Assembly: GCA_021401465.1 (NCBI GenBank) | Contig: JADDMT010000237.1 | Coordinates: 1-29,135 of the forward strand | Direction of reading: 5' to 3' | DNA from: Teratosphaeria epicoccoides | Lineage: Eukaryota; Ascomycota; Dothideomycetes; Mycosphaerellales; Teratosphaeriaceae | DNA length: 29,135 nucleotides | In this document: positions 1-10,911 of the stretch, in pieces | How positions within the stretch are numbered: the stretch's first letter is position 1 | How the letters are laid out: each line of letters opens with the position of its first letter | The notes under the pieces: model-generated | Database searches by the model: none | Seen by the model: only the letters and a program-made list of their open reading frames with translations | Told to the model about the DNA's origin: nothing | Position numbers and translations under genes: made by a program

Positions 1-1
1 T

Positions 2-1300
2 GATGAGGGCAGTGTCTACCGCAATTATGTCAACTGTAATAGCAAGCATCAAAAATGCCAAGACCTCCCTGAAGAGGTGTACGGCGAGTACAACTAGCTC
101 TGCCGTAACATCGATGACTTCTAGAGTGCGCGCGACGAGGGGATTGCCGAAGGCACTCTGACCATAAACAGGCTACAGGCCAAGTACCGCGAGGCACTCG
201 CCTACCTGCTCGGCGCCCTCTCGTGCTTCACCGCGACTACTAACCATTCTCACGGCGGCGTTCGCTTCGACTCTCTGCTAACAGGCGAAAACGTTTGTCT
301 AGGTCTGATCGCAGACTTAGTCTAGAAGATCTTGAAGGTGCTAACCGTTAGGGTCGAGACCTTCGCCATGGTACGCATATGGTGCAGGTACCCTCCGAGT
401 ATGAATGCTAACTTTCTCCGCTAGGCTAACGTTGGCGTCGAGAAATATCCGACTAGCCGTCAGCGTTAGCAACTCGGGGCCCTTGCCTCTATTGACGATG
501 ACTTTAAGACGCGGATGATCCGCAAGAAGGTCATCAAGCAATTCACCGCTCCTGCCGCTAAGGCTACGCCCTAGCGCCGTACCGAGAGGCAGCCTGCCTC
601 TAAGCCGGTCCCGAGGACTAAGCCGTAAGTTACTCACTCGAATCCTGTCGCGTGCGTACAGCTAACACATTGTAGCGCCGCTGCCTACGCCGCCTCGACG
701 CTACTATCCAAGAAGAAGAAGAGGGCCAGGGCCGAAATTGAGGTCAGCGACGAGGAAGCCGAGCCTTCCCCGCTTGCGATCCGCACTGCGTCCGTCAAGA
801 CGCTAAGGCACAAGCCTCTAGGCCAGATCTTTGAGGATGAGGAGGATGACGACGTTCAGGATACCTTCGGTCCTGACGTGATCCCTTCGCGCCGTAGTGT
901 CACCGCACCGGTTGCGCCTGAGGGAGACACCGAGTCCGATGATGTAGTCGACACTCGTGTCAAGAAGCGCAAGATGATCTCGAGGGCCGAGCGCGACAGC
1001 CGCAAGCGCGCTCGAGTCTCTTCGCCTTCTGATGCTAAGGATGAGGTAGTCGTCGCGACTAGGCGCGGTGAGGGTGTCGCTAGTTCTCCGGCTACTATAG
1101 GCTCCGAAGACGAGCTCCCTCGCAACCTACTAAAGAAGAAGATGCCGGCCTCTCTTCGTGGCGTTGCTACCCCCGTTACTCATGGTCGCTTCGGGGTGTT
1201 TAGTAGACCCCGTGCGGGTAGGCAGTCCCTAGCGGACCGTAACAAGAAAGACTCTCCTGCTTCGGGTTTAGTCAGGAAGCCCCCGACTAGTAGTCGCTAA
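2..1300 (+). pseudogene. Antisense accessory gene of the chromovirus, copy 1 (5-prime truncated by window edge)
   Basis: This is the gene carried on the strand opposite gag-pol. The visible part starts in frame at position 2, about 198 nt after the ATG seen in copies 2 and 3. Exon 1 ends at 624, a 51-nt intron (625-675) follows, and exon 2 runs 676-1300 to a TAA. The frame is continuous across the splice. Exon 1 has about six TAG codons, most of them also found in the other copies; exon 2 is fully open for 208 codons. The product has one cysteine pair visible here (the CX6C pair near the window edge) and lysine/arginine clusters in exon 2 (KKKKRAR, KKRK, RKRAR) typical of nuclear localisation signals. 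I do not recognise a named family. Confidence 0.8.
625..675 (+). other. Spliceosomal intron in antisense gene, copy 1
   Basis: The 51-nt intron has donor GTAAGT, a fungal-type branch sequence GCTAAC and acceptor TGTAG. Removing it joins exon 1 (ending ACT AAG CC) to exon 2 in frame, extending the open 140-codon 3-prime block into a long coding sequence. The same intron is at 7810-7760 and 17101-17051 on the minus strand. Confidence 0.85.
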
Positions 1301-1440
1301 GCATTAGCTACGAAGCTAATCCGAGCATGTCTCTTGTTCTTCTTAGGTTTATTCTAGGTGTGCCTTTAGGCATCAATGATGTATGAGTAGGGCGTTTGCT
1401 TCTCGTTGTCGCTTCGCGCGTCATGCGCTACATACACATG
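1301..1440. other. 140-bp spacer between convergent pol and antisense gene (copy 1)
   Basis: This separates the antisense gene stop (1298-1300) from the pol stop (1443-1441). It contains a perfect 7-bp inverted repeat, ATTAGCT-ACGA-AGCTAAT at 1303-1320, and a small GCCT-TT-AGGC palindrome nearby. The spacer has the same length in element 3 (16286-16425) and in element 2 (6995-7134). It is a reasonable place for 3-prime ends of two opposing transcripts, but that role is inferred. Confidence 0.5.
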
Positions 1441-4400
1441 TCAAGAATTCTGCTCCGGAACCCTTATCTTCCCACGAATCGACCTTCTTAAGCCCTGCTT
1501 ACGCCTCCTCCGCTCTTCGAATTCACGAATAGCTTCCGGAGCGTTCTTGCAGTCTTCGGCCGGAACCCATTGTGTGTACTCAGGTAGGTATCCTTTCTAC
1601 TTCACTAGATAGTACGTTGCGCCCTTGCGCCGCATACTGTCCTTAATACCCTCGACTTCCTACTCTTCGTTCTCTTCTGCTACTAGCATCAGGTCCGCGG
1701 GCTCTTCGCCCTTGCGCTGTACCCATGGTTCGAGTAGAGATACGTGGAAGACGTCGTACACACGATACGACGATGGCAACGATAGCCGGTACGCCTGCGA
1801 GCCTATCGCGTCGCGTATCCGGAAGGGTCCGACGAACCTTGGCGTCATCTTCTTGCTCGGAAGTTTCAGCTTGAGATTCTTCGTTAACAGCAACACCTTC
1901 GTACTAACTGCGTACTACATCGGTTTAGCACGGGCGTTATTATGTTTAATCTAGGATTCTGAGGCCTTTTTCTAGTGTTCTATTAGCACCGAATGTACCT
2001 CGCGCATACGCCGCGCTGATTCCGCGGCGGCCGGCACCCTCTCCTCAGAAGACTCGTCCCGAGGCGGTTCTAGGTGTATTTCCAGATCAAAGCCATAAAG
2101 AATCTGAAATGGCGACATGCGCATAGCAGCATGCACGCTGTTATTAACTGCAAATTCCGCCATAGGAATTGCGTCGGCCTAGGCATCCTGGTTCTTAGCG
2201 TAGTAGCACCGAAGGTACTGCTCAAGAGTCTAGTTCATACGTTTAGTCTGACCATTAGTCTGTAGATGGAATGCTGTACTTAGGCGGTGCTTAACACGCG
2301 CCTCAAACACAAATTCTTGCTAGTATTCACTAGTAAAGACAGAACCTCGATCTAATAGGATACTTCGGGGGACACCGAAGCGCTATATGACTTCGTCGCG
2401 AAGTAGCCGCGCAAGCTCGCCGCTTGTGCACTTTTTCGTACATAGGATGAAGATATTCATCTTCGAGTATCAGTCGACTACTACAAGGACAGCATCAACC
2501 ACATCGCCTTTCTACTTTGCTAGCGGCAAATCGGTAATGAAATCCATGGTCAAGTCTTGCCATGGTCTCTCTGGCAGTAGGAGCGCCTAAGCATCGCCGT
2601 AGGGGCGATGGCGCCGAGATTTGCTAATCTGGCACGTCTAGCAGGATTTGACATAGTCAGAGACATCCTGTTCTAGCGTAGGCTACTAGTATTTGCGTCC
2701 GAGAAGTGCGTTCGTCTTCTCTACGCCAAAATGGCCTGCGAGTTCATTGTCATGATGAATACGGAGGAGCTGCGAACGGAGTGCGCGGTCGGCGGGTACG
2801 TAGAGCCTATTGTCAAAGTACTACAAATCGCCCGACTTGGTCTAGTACTTCGGACCGCCTGCGGTGTCCTGGAGGGCTACACCCTCATTGATTAACTCCG
2901 GTTCTCGCTCTTGCAACTGCTGAATAAGTCTCGAGACTTCTTCAAAGGGTTCTTCAGACATCGCATGCTTACCGCATGTGAGCCAGTTAACTACCGCACG
3001 GATCGAGCTAGACATGGTCGCCACAACTGCCGGATAGGAGGGTTCGTCACTAGCGGAGGCCGTGAGGCCCCATTAGACCCGCAGTCGACCTACAAGAGGA
3101 GCTAACGACGGATCGCCGCCCTAAACTGCAAGCTTCGTTTGCAGCGTAGGGAGAAGCTGTTAGTCACCCTCTTCCCTAGTGTCGTAGTCCGGTCGTCGCG
3201 AAGGACTGTCGGCCGGATTCGTCTTTCCGGAACGATGCTAGATAACGAAGTCAAAGCTAGCGAGGAAAGTCGCCTACCTTGCTTGCCGACCACTTAGCTA
3301 CTTCACGCCCATGAAGCCGCGAAGGTTGTTATAGTCGGTGAGCACCTTAATAGGGTGCGCTGCGCCTTCGAGGTAGTGTCGGTACTCCTTGAAGCCGTCA
3401 ACAATAGCCAAAAGCTCTTGGTCGTGAGTCTCGTAGTTAAGCTTAGCGCCCTGCATCTTCCGCGACCAGAAGGCAATCGGGTACCATTACGCACTGCCTT
3501 CGTGCGACTAGAGCTGCGATATAATTGCGGCTATTGCGAATTTTGAAGCATCGGTCTCTATCCGGGTCTTCGCAGCGGGGTCAAAGTGCCGAAGTATGGG
3601 CGTAGTTTGAAAAGCTGCTTTGAGTTCAGAGAAGGCCTTGCTCTGAGCCTCCTCCTAAGGCACTTTCCCTAGCTTTTTTCCTCGAACCGCGCCCTTTGCG
3701 AGGGCCATGAGGGGAGCCACGATCTTCGAGTAAGATCGTATGAATCTGCGGTAGAAGTTAGTGAATCCTAGGAACACCTGCACTTCTTAGAGGGTAGTCG
3801 GCCGCGGCTACTCCGCGATTGCGGACACCCTTCGGTCATCCATGATGACTCCTTCCGTAGAGACGATGTATCCGAGAAACTCAATCCTATCCGTCAGGAA
3901 TGAGTACTTCTTTAGGTTCGCGTATAGAGCGAACTTGCGGAGCCGTTCGAGCACTATACTTAGATGCCGAATATGCTCCTCCTTCGAGTTAGAATAGACT
4001 AGTATATCGTCTAAATATACTACGCAGCAGGTGTCAACGAGGCCGGCTAGGGCCCGGTTGATATACGCTTGGAACGTCGCTAGTGCGTTAGTCAAGCCGA
4101 ACGGCATCACTATATACTCGAAGTGTCCATACCGCGTTCGGAATGTAGTCTTCTACTCGTCGCCCTTTCGGATCAGTATCTAGTAGTAGGCGTCCTTCAA
4201 GTCGATAGACAAGAAGATGGCGGCGCGACCAAGGCGGTCAAGCGTCTCGCTAATAAGTGGTAGGGGGCAGCGGTTCTTCTAGGTCACCGCGTTAAGGCCC
4301 CTATAGTTAACGCATAGGCGGAGCGTGTTGTCCTTCTTCGGGACGAACATAACTAACGCTCTAGCCTCGCTGTCGCTTCGTCGGATCCACGCGTTCCTTT

Positions 4401-6405
4401 GCGCCTTGTAGAGGTAGTCTCGAAGTGTTTCGAGCTACGATTCCGACATAGGGTACAGAGGTTAATGCGGAGGATTGTAACCCTCCTTAAGGTCAATCGC
4501 ATGTTCCGCGTCTAGGGCCCGGGCATAGGCCGCAGCCTCTGCGTCGAAAATATCGGCGTATTCCTCTAACTCAGGCGGAAGGGTAACGTCTTCCTTGACG
4601 TTCCGTATGCGGACCGCATACACGCATTAGACCTTCTTCATGTCCTTGTAGAAGCTGTGTGCGTCACGCATCCGCACTGCAGGAACTTCGCCTATAGAGC
4701 CGTAGAACTAGTTGTCAGTAGCTCCATCAACAACGACTCCCTGCTTGTGGCGCCAAGGGCGGCCGAGCAGGAGCTCCTCATCAGGAACGTCTTCGGCGTA
4801 GAAGACTTCGTTAGTCTCGCGCACTTCTCCCGAGGAGTCCGCGAGTTAGAGGCGCACGTTGTACGCGCCTCGAGCCGCTACGCCTTCGCCCCGAAAAGAC
4901 TTCATGGTAGGCAGCAGGGCTCCTGGGATCGGCTTCAAACCGAGCCGTACGATTACCCTCTAGGGTATCACGTTGACCTCCGCAAGGTCATCTAACATAC
5001 AGTCTACTAGCTCGAGCGAGCCATTAACTCGGACCGCGCCGGATAGGCGCCGCGCAGGCCACGAGTCTACACTATCGGTGACGGACAGCTTAGATACCCG
5101 CGGTAGCCATTCGGTTGTCTCGGGCTTGTCCTTCTTTCGCCTCCCCCCCGGGGAGGTTTCGGACACCTTGCTTACCTTCTTCCCATCACTTCGTTTAGGA
5201 CAGCAAGCCGCCTAGTAGTCCCTCGCTCCACAGATGTAGCAGCTACTCGGAGGCTTCTCGCCACCGTCTTTTGGCTCGGAGGGCTTGCTCCTCCGGAATG
5301 AACCACCGCGTTAGACGTGGCCCCTAGGGCGCTTGTGATAGCGGCCCTTCGGGGGGTCCTCGGGGCTTAGACGCTTATTGTCCTTACTGCCCGATTTTCC
5401 ATTTCGCTTCAAGGTGATTTCCATACGTGTCGCAAGGGACACGAGGTCTTGCCGAGTTGACGGAAGTTCATGAAAAGTCATGATCGTGTTCCGAAGATCG
5501 TCATCGAGTTTGACGAGCAAGTGCCGCACGCGTTACGTCTCGGTATAGGGTGGCATCTGTCCCTCGAGCGTGGCGAGATAGGTTGCGAAGCTAGAGGTTA
5601 TTTGTCCCTTCCCCTGCTTAGCCTTCTCGTACTCGACGGACACGGTAAGGGCGCGATTCCCCGGATCCTCGACCTAGTCGACACAGAACTAGCGAAAGTC
5701 CGCCCACGTATACGTTCTGTCGTAGACCCGCATAAGGTCATACCGCTCATGCCAATTGTTGCGAGGTTCCTTATCCTCTTCGAGCTACATCACACCGAAG
5801 GCGACTCGTTCGCCCTCTATAGAATATCCGCGTAGGTTAAGCACGAAAACTGCCTCACATGCCTGCAAGAAAGTTCGAGCCTCCTTCAAGGTGTCTCCCT
5901 TGAACGGCTTCAGGTTGCGTGCGTTACGACTACCTCCTGGTTAGCCTACTATGGCCCCGAATTCAGGCACTAAGTTCGCGGGCACACGCGGAGGGTTTGC
6001 GCCTCCTGATAAGTTGTCTTCGCGGGTCCCTGGCGTGAAATCTCGCTGGATTTCTTCGTCCGCTAGTTCGTTAGTACTACTCATGGCGACGTCTTCGTCG
6101 TCCTCGCCGTTGTCGCTGCCAGGAGCGGTGCGGCTCCGGCTCTGGTTCGCAAGGCGGTTCGCGACCTAATCGACAATCATGGCTACGAGGGCCGGGTCGA
6201 TAGTCGGGGTTAGCTGCGGTCCCTATGCGGGGGGTCTATTGCCTAGTCTGCCGCGTAATTGTCCTCTAGCGGAACCGTCGCTCGATGCAGTGTCGCTCGC
6301 AGCGGTTACTTCTGCGGGCTGGTTACTCGGGCCAGCTTCGCCATCGCGGGCGCTCAGGATGGCGCTCGCTACGCGTTAGTTGCGAGTTTGTAGTGCTCCA
6401 GACAT
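1441..6405 (-). pseudogene. gag-pol of element 1 (single frame, nonsense-riddled)
   Basis: The minus-strand frame runs from ATG at 6405 to TGA at 1443-1441, 4,965 bp, exactly the length of the element 3 copy. Blocks recognised in order are gag capsid-like sequence, a zinc knuckle near 5240-5200, a protease-like segment near 5000-4960, reverse transcriptase with YLDD near 4015, RNase H, an integrase with an HHCC finger, a GPY/F module (near 1840) and a C-terminal chromodomain. Many TAG codons interrupt it, mostly at the same codons as element 3. Some differ: the RT codon after the phrase NALATF is CAA here and TAA in element 3. The integrase Glu codon is AAA (minus strand of 2244-2242). The copy cannot make a full polyprotein. 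Confidence 0.93.
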
Positions 6406-6442
6406 ATCGTAGTATTCTCTGCTAGACTGCAAAGCAGGGGGG

Positions 6443-6453
6443 AGAAAGCAGAA
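6443..6453 (-). promoter_or_regulatory. Predicted primer-binding site of element 1 (self-priming type)
   Basis: On the minus strand the bases right after the 5-prime LTR read G-TTCTGCTTTCT. They do not start with the TGG expected for pairing to a tRNA CCA end, but they are complementary to AAGCAGAA/AGAAAGCAG inside the LTR just after its TATA-like box. The arrangement is the same in element 3. Confidence 0.5.
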
Positions 6454-6454
6454 C

Positions 6455-6814
6455 TGATATAGATATATGTGCTATATGATATGAAAATATCTCGCAGTGT
6501 GACAGAGTAATCCGACCTTTTAGTAGGTACAAGACAGCGCTGCTTTCTGCTTATCGCAGAGGTGGCGCTAAGGGTGCTTATAACCCCCGACGCTCCTCAA
6601 TTAGGGAAAGCATGTCCGAGCCTAACCCTGTAGGGGTACCGTAGGGTCAGCGACGTGGGGGCGTCCTACGTCGACAACTGATCCCACTCGGACGACATAC
6701 GAGCCAACGTATGTACGAAGGACCCCCTTGCCATATGTGGCAGGGTCACTGCATGCCAAGGGCGGCCATTAGAACCCATGCGGTTCAAATGGTCCCCTAG
6801 TATCAACCGTATCA
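6455..6814 (-). repeat. 5-prime LTR of element 1
   Basis: This 360-bp LTR reads TGATACGG...CTATATCA on the minus strand, with short terminal inverted repeats TGATA/TATCA. It is colinear with the LTRs at 9430-9789, 10912-11271 and 18721-19080 and differs mostly by C/T or G/A changes. Its outer edge (6814/6815) is the junction with the chromodomain codons of element 2. Confidence 0.95.
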
Positions 6815-6994
6815 GCAACGCACTATCTAGTGAAGTAGAAAGGATACCTACCTAAGTACACATAATGGGTTCCGGCTGAAGACTACAAGAACGCTCTGGA
6901 AGCTATTCGTGAATTCGAAGAGCGGAGGAAGCGTGAGCAGGGCTTAAGAAGGTCGATTCGTGGGAAGATAAGGGTTCTAGAGCAGAATTCTTGA
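6815..6994 (+). pseudogene. 3-prime end of element 2 pol (chromodomain tail)
   Basis: The frame starts mid-chromodomain directly at the LTR junction and runs to TGA at 6992-6994. It encodes the conserved chromodomain end, with phrases such as KGYLP, WVPAED and AIREFEERRK. A TAG replaces the Trp before KGYLP, and a TAA precedes the retained TGG of WVPAED. In element 3 both the TAA and that following Trp codon are stops, so element 2 is less damaged at this point. The interruption at 6815 is the insertion point of element 1. Confidence 0.85.
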
Positions 6995-7134
6995 CACGTG
7001 TATGTAGCGCATAACGCGCGAAGTAACAACGAGAAGCAAACGCCCTACTTATACATTATTGATGCCTAAAGGCACACCCAGAATAAACCTAAGAAGAATA
7101 AGAGACATGCTCGGATTAGCTTCGTAGCTAATGC

Positions 7135-8631
7135 TTAGCGACTACTAGTTAGGGGCTTCCTGACTGAACCCGAAGCAGGAGAGTCTTTCTTGTTACGGTC
7201 CGCTAGGGACTACCTACCCGCACGGGGTCTACTAAACACCCTGAAGCGACCATGAGTAACGGGGGTAGCAACGCCACGAAGAGAGGCTAGCATCTTCTTC
7301 TTTAGTAGGTTGCGAGGGAGCTCGTCTTCAGAGCCTATAGTAGCCAGAGAACTAGCGACACCCTTACCGCGCCTAGTCGCGACGACTACCTCATCCTTAG
7401 CATCAGAAGGCGAAGAGACTCGAGCGCGCTTGCGGCTGTCACGCTCGGCCCTCGAGATCATCTTGCGCTTCTTGACACAAGTGTCGACTACATCATCGGA
7501 CTCGGTGTCTCCCTCAGGCGCAACCGGTGCGGTGACACTACGGCGCGAAGGGATCATGTCAGGACCGAAGGTATCCTGAACGTCGTCATCCTCCTCATCC
7601 TCAAAGATCTGGCCTAGAGGCTTGTACCTTAGCGTCTTGACGGACGCAGTGCGGGTCGCAAGCGGGGAAGGCTCGGCTTCCTCGTCGCTGACCTCAATTT
7701 CGGCCCTGGCCCTCTTCTTCTTCTTAGACAGTAGCGTCGAGGCGGCGTAGGCGGCGGCGCTACAATGTGTTAGCTGTACGCACGCGACAGGATTCGAGTG
7801 AGTAACTTACGGCTTAGTCCTTAGGACCGGCTTAGAGGCAGGCTGCCTCTCGGTACGGCGCTAGGGCGTGGCCTTAGCAGTAGGAGTAGCGAATTGCTTG
7901 ATAACCTTCTTGCGGATCATCCGCGTTTCGAAGTCATCGTTAATAGAGGCAAGGGCCCCGAGTTGCTAACGCTAACGGCTAGTCGGATACTTCTCGACGC
8001 TAACGTTAGCCTAGCGGAAAAGTCAGCATTTCATACTCGGAGGGTACCCGCACTATATGCGTACTATGGCGAAGGTCTCGACCCTAACGGTTAGCACCTT
8101 CAAGATCTTCTAGACTAAGTCTGCAATCAGACCTAGACAAACGTTTTCGCCTGTTAGCAGAGAGTCGAAGCGAACACCGCTGTGAGAACGGTTAGTAGTC
8201 GCGGTGAAGCACGAGAGGGCGCCGAGCAGGTAGGCGAGTGCCTCGCGGTACTTAGCCTGTAGCCTGTTCATGGTCAGAGTGCCTTTAGCAATCCCCTTGT
8301 CGCGCGCACTCTAGAAGTCATCGATGTTACGGCAGAGCTAGTTGTACTCGCCGTACACCTCTTCAGGGAGGTCTTGGCATTTCTGATGCTTGCCATTGCA
8401 GTTGACATAATTACGGTAGACACCGCCCTCATCAAATCCGCTGATGTAGATCTCGGCTACGCTTCGGTTAGTACAAGTCACGCATACCTCGCGGGTAGGG
8501 GACGCCTTACTAACACGCGGAGGGGAGATGTGTGCAGCTTAGCTACTAAGGTTGTCGAGGCATCGTCGACACGAGCGACAATCGCGGGCAGAGCGAGTAG
8601 CGTCGAACTTAGTCTGTAGCACATAAGCCAT
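7135..8631 (-). pseudogene. Antisense accessory gene of the chromovirus, copy 2 (full length)
   Basis: The gene runs from ATG at 8631 to TAA at 7137-7135, 1,497 bp, identical in length to copy 3. A 51-nt intron lies at 7810-7760. Spliced length is about 481 codons. The N-terminus begins MAYVLQTKFDATRSAR and has cysteines at about residues 21/24, 50/53 and 78/85; a further Cys18 exists only in this copy, where a CGT codon has become TGT. Exon 2 has basic clusters near residues 286-292, 370-373 and 383-387. Several TAG codons lie in exon 1, and one (a Gln codon after RAGR) truncates exon 2. A compensating -1/+1 pair near 8015-8035 briefly shifts the frame. The gene faces pol; its function is unknown. 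Confidence 0.8.
7760..7810 (-). other. Spliceosomal intron in antisense gene, copy 2
   Basis: The minus strand carries the same 51-nt intron as the other copies: donor GTAAGT, branch GCTAAC, acceptor TGTAG. It is preserved without a splice-site change although the surrounding exons have nonsense mutations. Confidence 0.85.
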
Positions 8632-9415
8632 TATAGCTGAGACAGGTTGATTGATCTTGATTAATTGATTGAAGAAGAAGGAGCTCTAGTACAGACCCGC
8701 AGACACGGCAAGGTGCAAGCTAAGCGAAGTAGGGGCAGAGGTTAATGTTAGTGTCTTAGAACAGGAAAGTTTGGGAAGCGACGAGGTTTTTATACCCTCT
8801 AACAGCCCCCCTGTTGCCTACCGCAACCGTTGAGCTAGTAACTCGAACCACATGCGCAGAGTACCTGCCTCTAGTTGACTTACAAGGGGACCGAATAATG
8901 TAATAACGGATAACGCGGCCATCACGCATGTGCGCCGACTACACTCGTGCTAGCCTACTAGCATGGAAATGTGGCGAGGCCCGCGCCAGGAGCGCGCCCC
9001 TGCCGTTTCAAGCGGCGCGCGTAGAGCGTCCGCGTACTTTCCTACTACCCTAAGGTTCTGCGACACGTTCTTCACAGTCACGACTAAATAGGGACGGCCA
9101 AGCTACTTGGCGAGGCCGGCACGCATGCTCGCCCTATAATTTCAAGGATTAGCCGAAGTACGTACTCGTGGTTTCCTGATATCTCGATCCGCATATGAAG
9201 CGAAGGTGTTGCGAAGCCGCCTAACATGTGACAGATTAAATCCCGCCCGAGTTAGCAGCCTCTGCCCCGTACCCGCTACGAAGGGGTTAAGATGTGCGCA
9301 TGACACATGTTGCGTAGGCTATCTACCTATTTACCCTTGCGCGGTGTGAGCGTGCTACATCCCGTACCCTATATGTTCTACGTGCGTCACTTAGTGAGGC
9401 TAGGGACATCCTCAT
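8632..9415. other. Upstream region of antisense gene copy 2 / 3-prime noncoding region of element 2
   Basis: I see no coding sequence here beyond short chance frames. The stretch holds an AT-rich segment just upstream of the antisense ATG (repeated ATTGATT motifs, 8645-8670), the TATA box at 8787-8794, then GC-rich sequence up to the polypurine tract. It is colinear with 17923-18706. Confidence 0.6.
8787..8794 (-). promoter_or_regulatory. TATA box of antisense gene, copy 2
   Basis: On the minus strand the sequence reads GGTATAAAAACC. It lies 156 bp upstream of the antisense ATG (8631), the same spacing as in element 3 (18078-18085). Confidence 0.6.
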
Positions 9416-9426
9416 AGGAGGAGGGG
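9416..9426 (+). promoter_or_regulatory. Polypurine tract of element 2
   Basis: AGGAGGAGGGG followed by CAG immediately precedes the 3-prime LTR. This is the expected plus-strand DNA primer of an LTR retrotransposon and fixes the orientation of the copy. Confidence 0.8.
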
Positions 9427-9429
9427 CAG

Positions 9430-9789
9430 TGATACGGTTAATACTAGGGGACTATCTGAACCGCATAGGTTCTAATGGCCGCCCTTGGCATGCAGTGACC
9501 CTGCTACATATAGCAAGGGGGTCCTTCGTACATACGTTAGCTCATATGTCGTCCGAGTAGGATCAGTTGTCGACGTAGGACGCCCCTACGTCGCTGACCC
9601 TACGGTACCCCTACGGGGTTAGGCTCGGACATGCTTTCCCTAATTAAGGAGCGTCGGGGGTTATAAGCACCCTTAGCGCCACCTCTGCGATAAGCAGAAA
9701 GCAGCGCTATCTTGTACCTACTAAAAGGTCGGATTACTCTGCCACACTGCGAGATATTTTCATATCATATAGCACATACATCTATATCA
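9430..9789 (+). repeat. 3-prime LTR of element 2
   Basis: This 360-bp LTR starts TGATACGG and ends CTATATCA. It follows the polypurine tract and its right end joins the decayed integrase gene. It shows more CA-to-TA type changes than the element 1 LTR, for example near 9440-9470. Confidence 0.95.
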
Positions 9790-10911
9790 GATATCTATAT
9801 AGCCGCTTAGGGACCCCTAGCACACAATGTAGCCGCCGTAGTTAGCTACGAATCTTGTGGTTCCTCTACAAGATTAAGAACTTAGTAGCAGCTGTCTAGA
9901 TGATAGGCATGTAGACCGCAATAAAGGCGATCTTGTTAGAGAGGCAGTCTTCGCTCTAATAGCCGCTATCTTCAAGCACTTGAAACTAGTCTCTCTAGTA
10001 ATTAAGCTTAGTCTTTAAGAGCTAGCCCTACTACACCTCAATGCGCTGATTCATCTTGCTTGTCCTATACTAATAACAATTAGCGAATGTAAGCTCGTTC
10101 CTTGGCGGCAGCTAGGGTCTAAAGACTAGCTGCTTAGCTTGCTAGCGATGCTGCATGTCTGGCTGGCGTAGGGGCTCGTCGTCGTTGTCGTCGTCGTCTT
10201 GATCGTCAGAGTTGTCTATCTTGTCGACTAATAATAGCCCTTAGTCGCTAGCTATAGCCGCTACTCTCGCCGCGAATTAAGCCTCTTGCTAATTGCCTAG
10301 CTCCTCTGCGTCTAGACAACGGCCTTCGCCTACGTCCCTACGAGCTTCTTGTGACAGCCAAAAGTGAGCATCAGCTAGATCTAGTGTCTTAAGACCCCTG
10401 TCGCTCCGGATTATTTAAGGCACTATCAAGAACTCCTGCACACATTAAGAGTATTATGCAAGGACGCTTAGCTTTATGCGTCTGACAATGCTAACGTAGA
10501 TCCACATGATATTATGAGACTACACGTTAATAGTAGCGTAAATGCTAATTCTAAACATCTCTATCTTGTAATAGGCGTTAATTGACTAGCCCTAGTTCGG
10601 TCTAGGAGCTCGAAGGATACCGCGCTTTACCCTTAAAGGACGACTACGCTCTTAAAAGCCCCGGGGGTTAACGCTCCATGCGGCTTAGAAAAGGCAATTA
10701 CTATTACGATTAAGTAGTAAGTACACTGTGATTAGACTGTAAGTATCCTTACTATCTAACTATCCTGTACGCATGTCGAAAGTGCACGTATAGGTTCTCC
10801 CTGCCATAATGCAGAGCATTACCTTTGTCATACTTACTACGTAATAGTAGTATAAGTCGCTACTCTTCCCTTTCCCCTTCCTCTTAATTAAGCTTCTTCT
10901 TATAGCTAAGG
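9790..10911 (-). pseudogene. Decayed DDE integrase-core gene, C-terminal two thirds
   Basis: Reading the minus strand through TAG/TAA codons gives a coherent protein resembling the integrase-core (rve-like DDE) family found as single-ORF proteins in fungal repeats. Landmarks in one frame are WSI(N)AYYKIE near 10588-10560, where the first catalytic Asp codon GAC is AAC; NIMWIYV; IIRSDRG with the second Asp at 10402-10400; MNQRIEV with the catalytic Glu at 10039-10037; IAFIAVYMPII; and RNHKIR near 9865-9848. The frame stops being followable at 9790, where the element 2 LTR begins. One net frameshift lies between about 10640 and 10760. Upstream it continues in 19411-19081, across element 3. Confidence 0.75.
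10907..10911. repeat. Target-site duplication TAAGG, left copy
   Basis: TAAGG immediately precedes the element 3 5-prime LTR and is repeated at 19081-19085 right after its 3-prime LTR. The 5-bp length is usual for Ty3/gypsy integrases. Confidence 0.9.

Larger units (their letters stand above)
1..6814 (-). mobile_element. Element 1: Ty3/gypsy chromovirus copy, 3-prime end outside window
   Basis: Read on the minus strand this copy begins with a 360-bp 5-prime LTR (6814-6455), then a primer-binding region, a gag-pol frame (6405-1441) and a convergent antisense gene (2-1300 on the plus strand). Its polypurine tract and 3-prime LTR lie left of the window. The 6,814 bp align end to end with 10912-17725 of element 3 with no net length difference, so every landmark can be transferred (element 3 coordinate = 17726 minus element 1 coordinate). 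The right edge joins element 2 sequence inside its chromodomain codons, so this copy was inserted into element 2. The left target duplication cannot be seen. Confidence 0.93.
6815..9789 (+). mobile_element. Element 2: 3-prime portion of a chromovirus copy interrupted by element 1
   Basis: The 2,975 bp correspond base for base in length to 16106-19080 of element 3. Contents in order are the last part of the pol chromodomain region, the 140-bp spacer, the antisense gene on the minus strand, its upstream region, the polypurine tract and the 3-prime LTR. The rest of the element must lie to the left of element 1. The right LTR abuts the C-terminal codons of the decayed integrase gene at 9790, so this copy was itself inserted in that gene. 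Confidence 0.9.

Noticed and set aside
4657..4995. 112-codon plus-strand frame, also found as a 112-codon minus-strand frame at 13069-12731
   Set aside because: Conserved only because it is the reverse strand of the protease/RT-linker part of gag-pol; no features of its own.
6400..6460. CRISPR-like or other short repeat array in the LTR leader
   Set aside because: Only two or three related GCTTT/GCAGAA words, without regular spacing; explained by priming-site complementarity.
8374..8619. 81-codon plus-strand frame, with a counterpart at 17665-17931
   Set aside because: It is the shadow of exon 1 of the antisense gene, whose own frame has the cysteine pattern and splices correctly.
10160..10215. 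Trinucleotide-like GTC/GTT repeat as a microsatellite
   Set aside because: On the minus strand it encodes an Asp-rich stretch in frame with the integrase landmarks on both sides, so it is part of that coding remnant.
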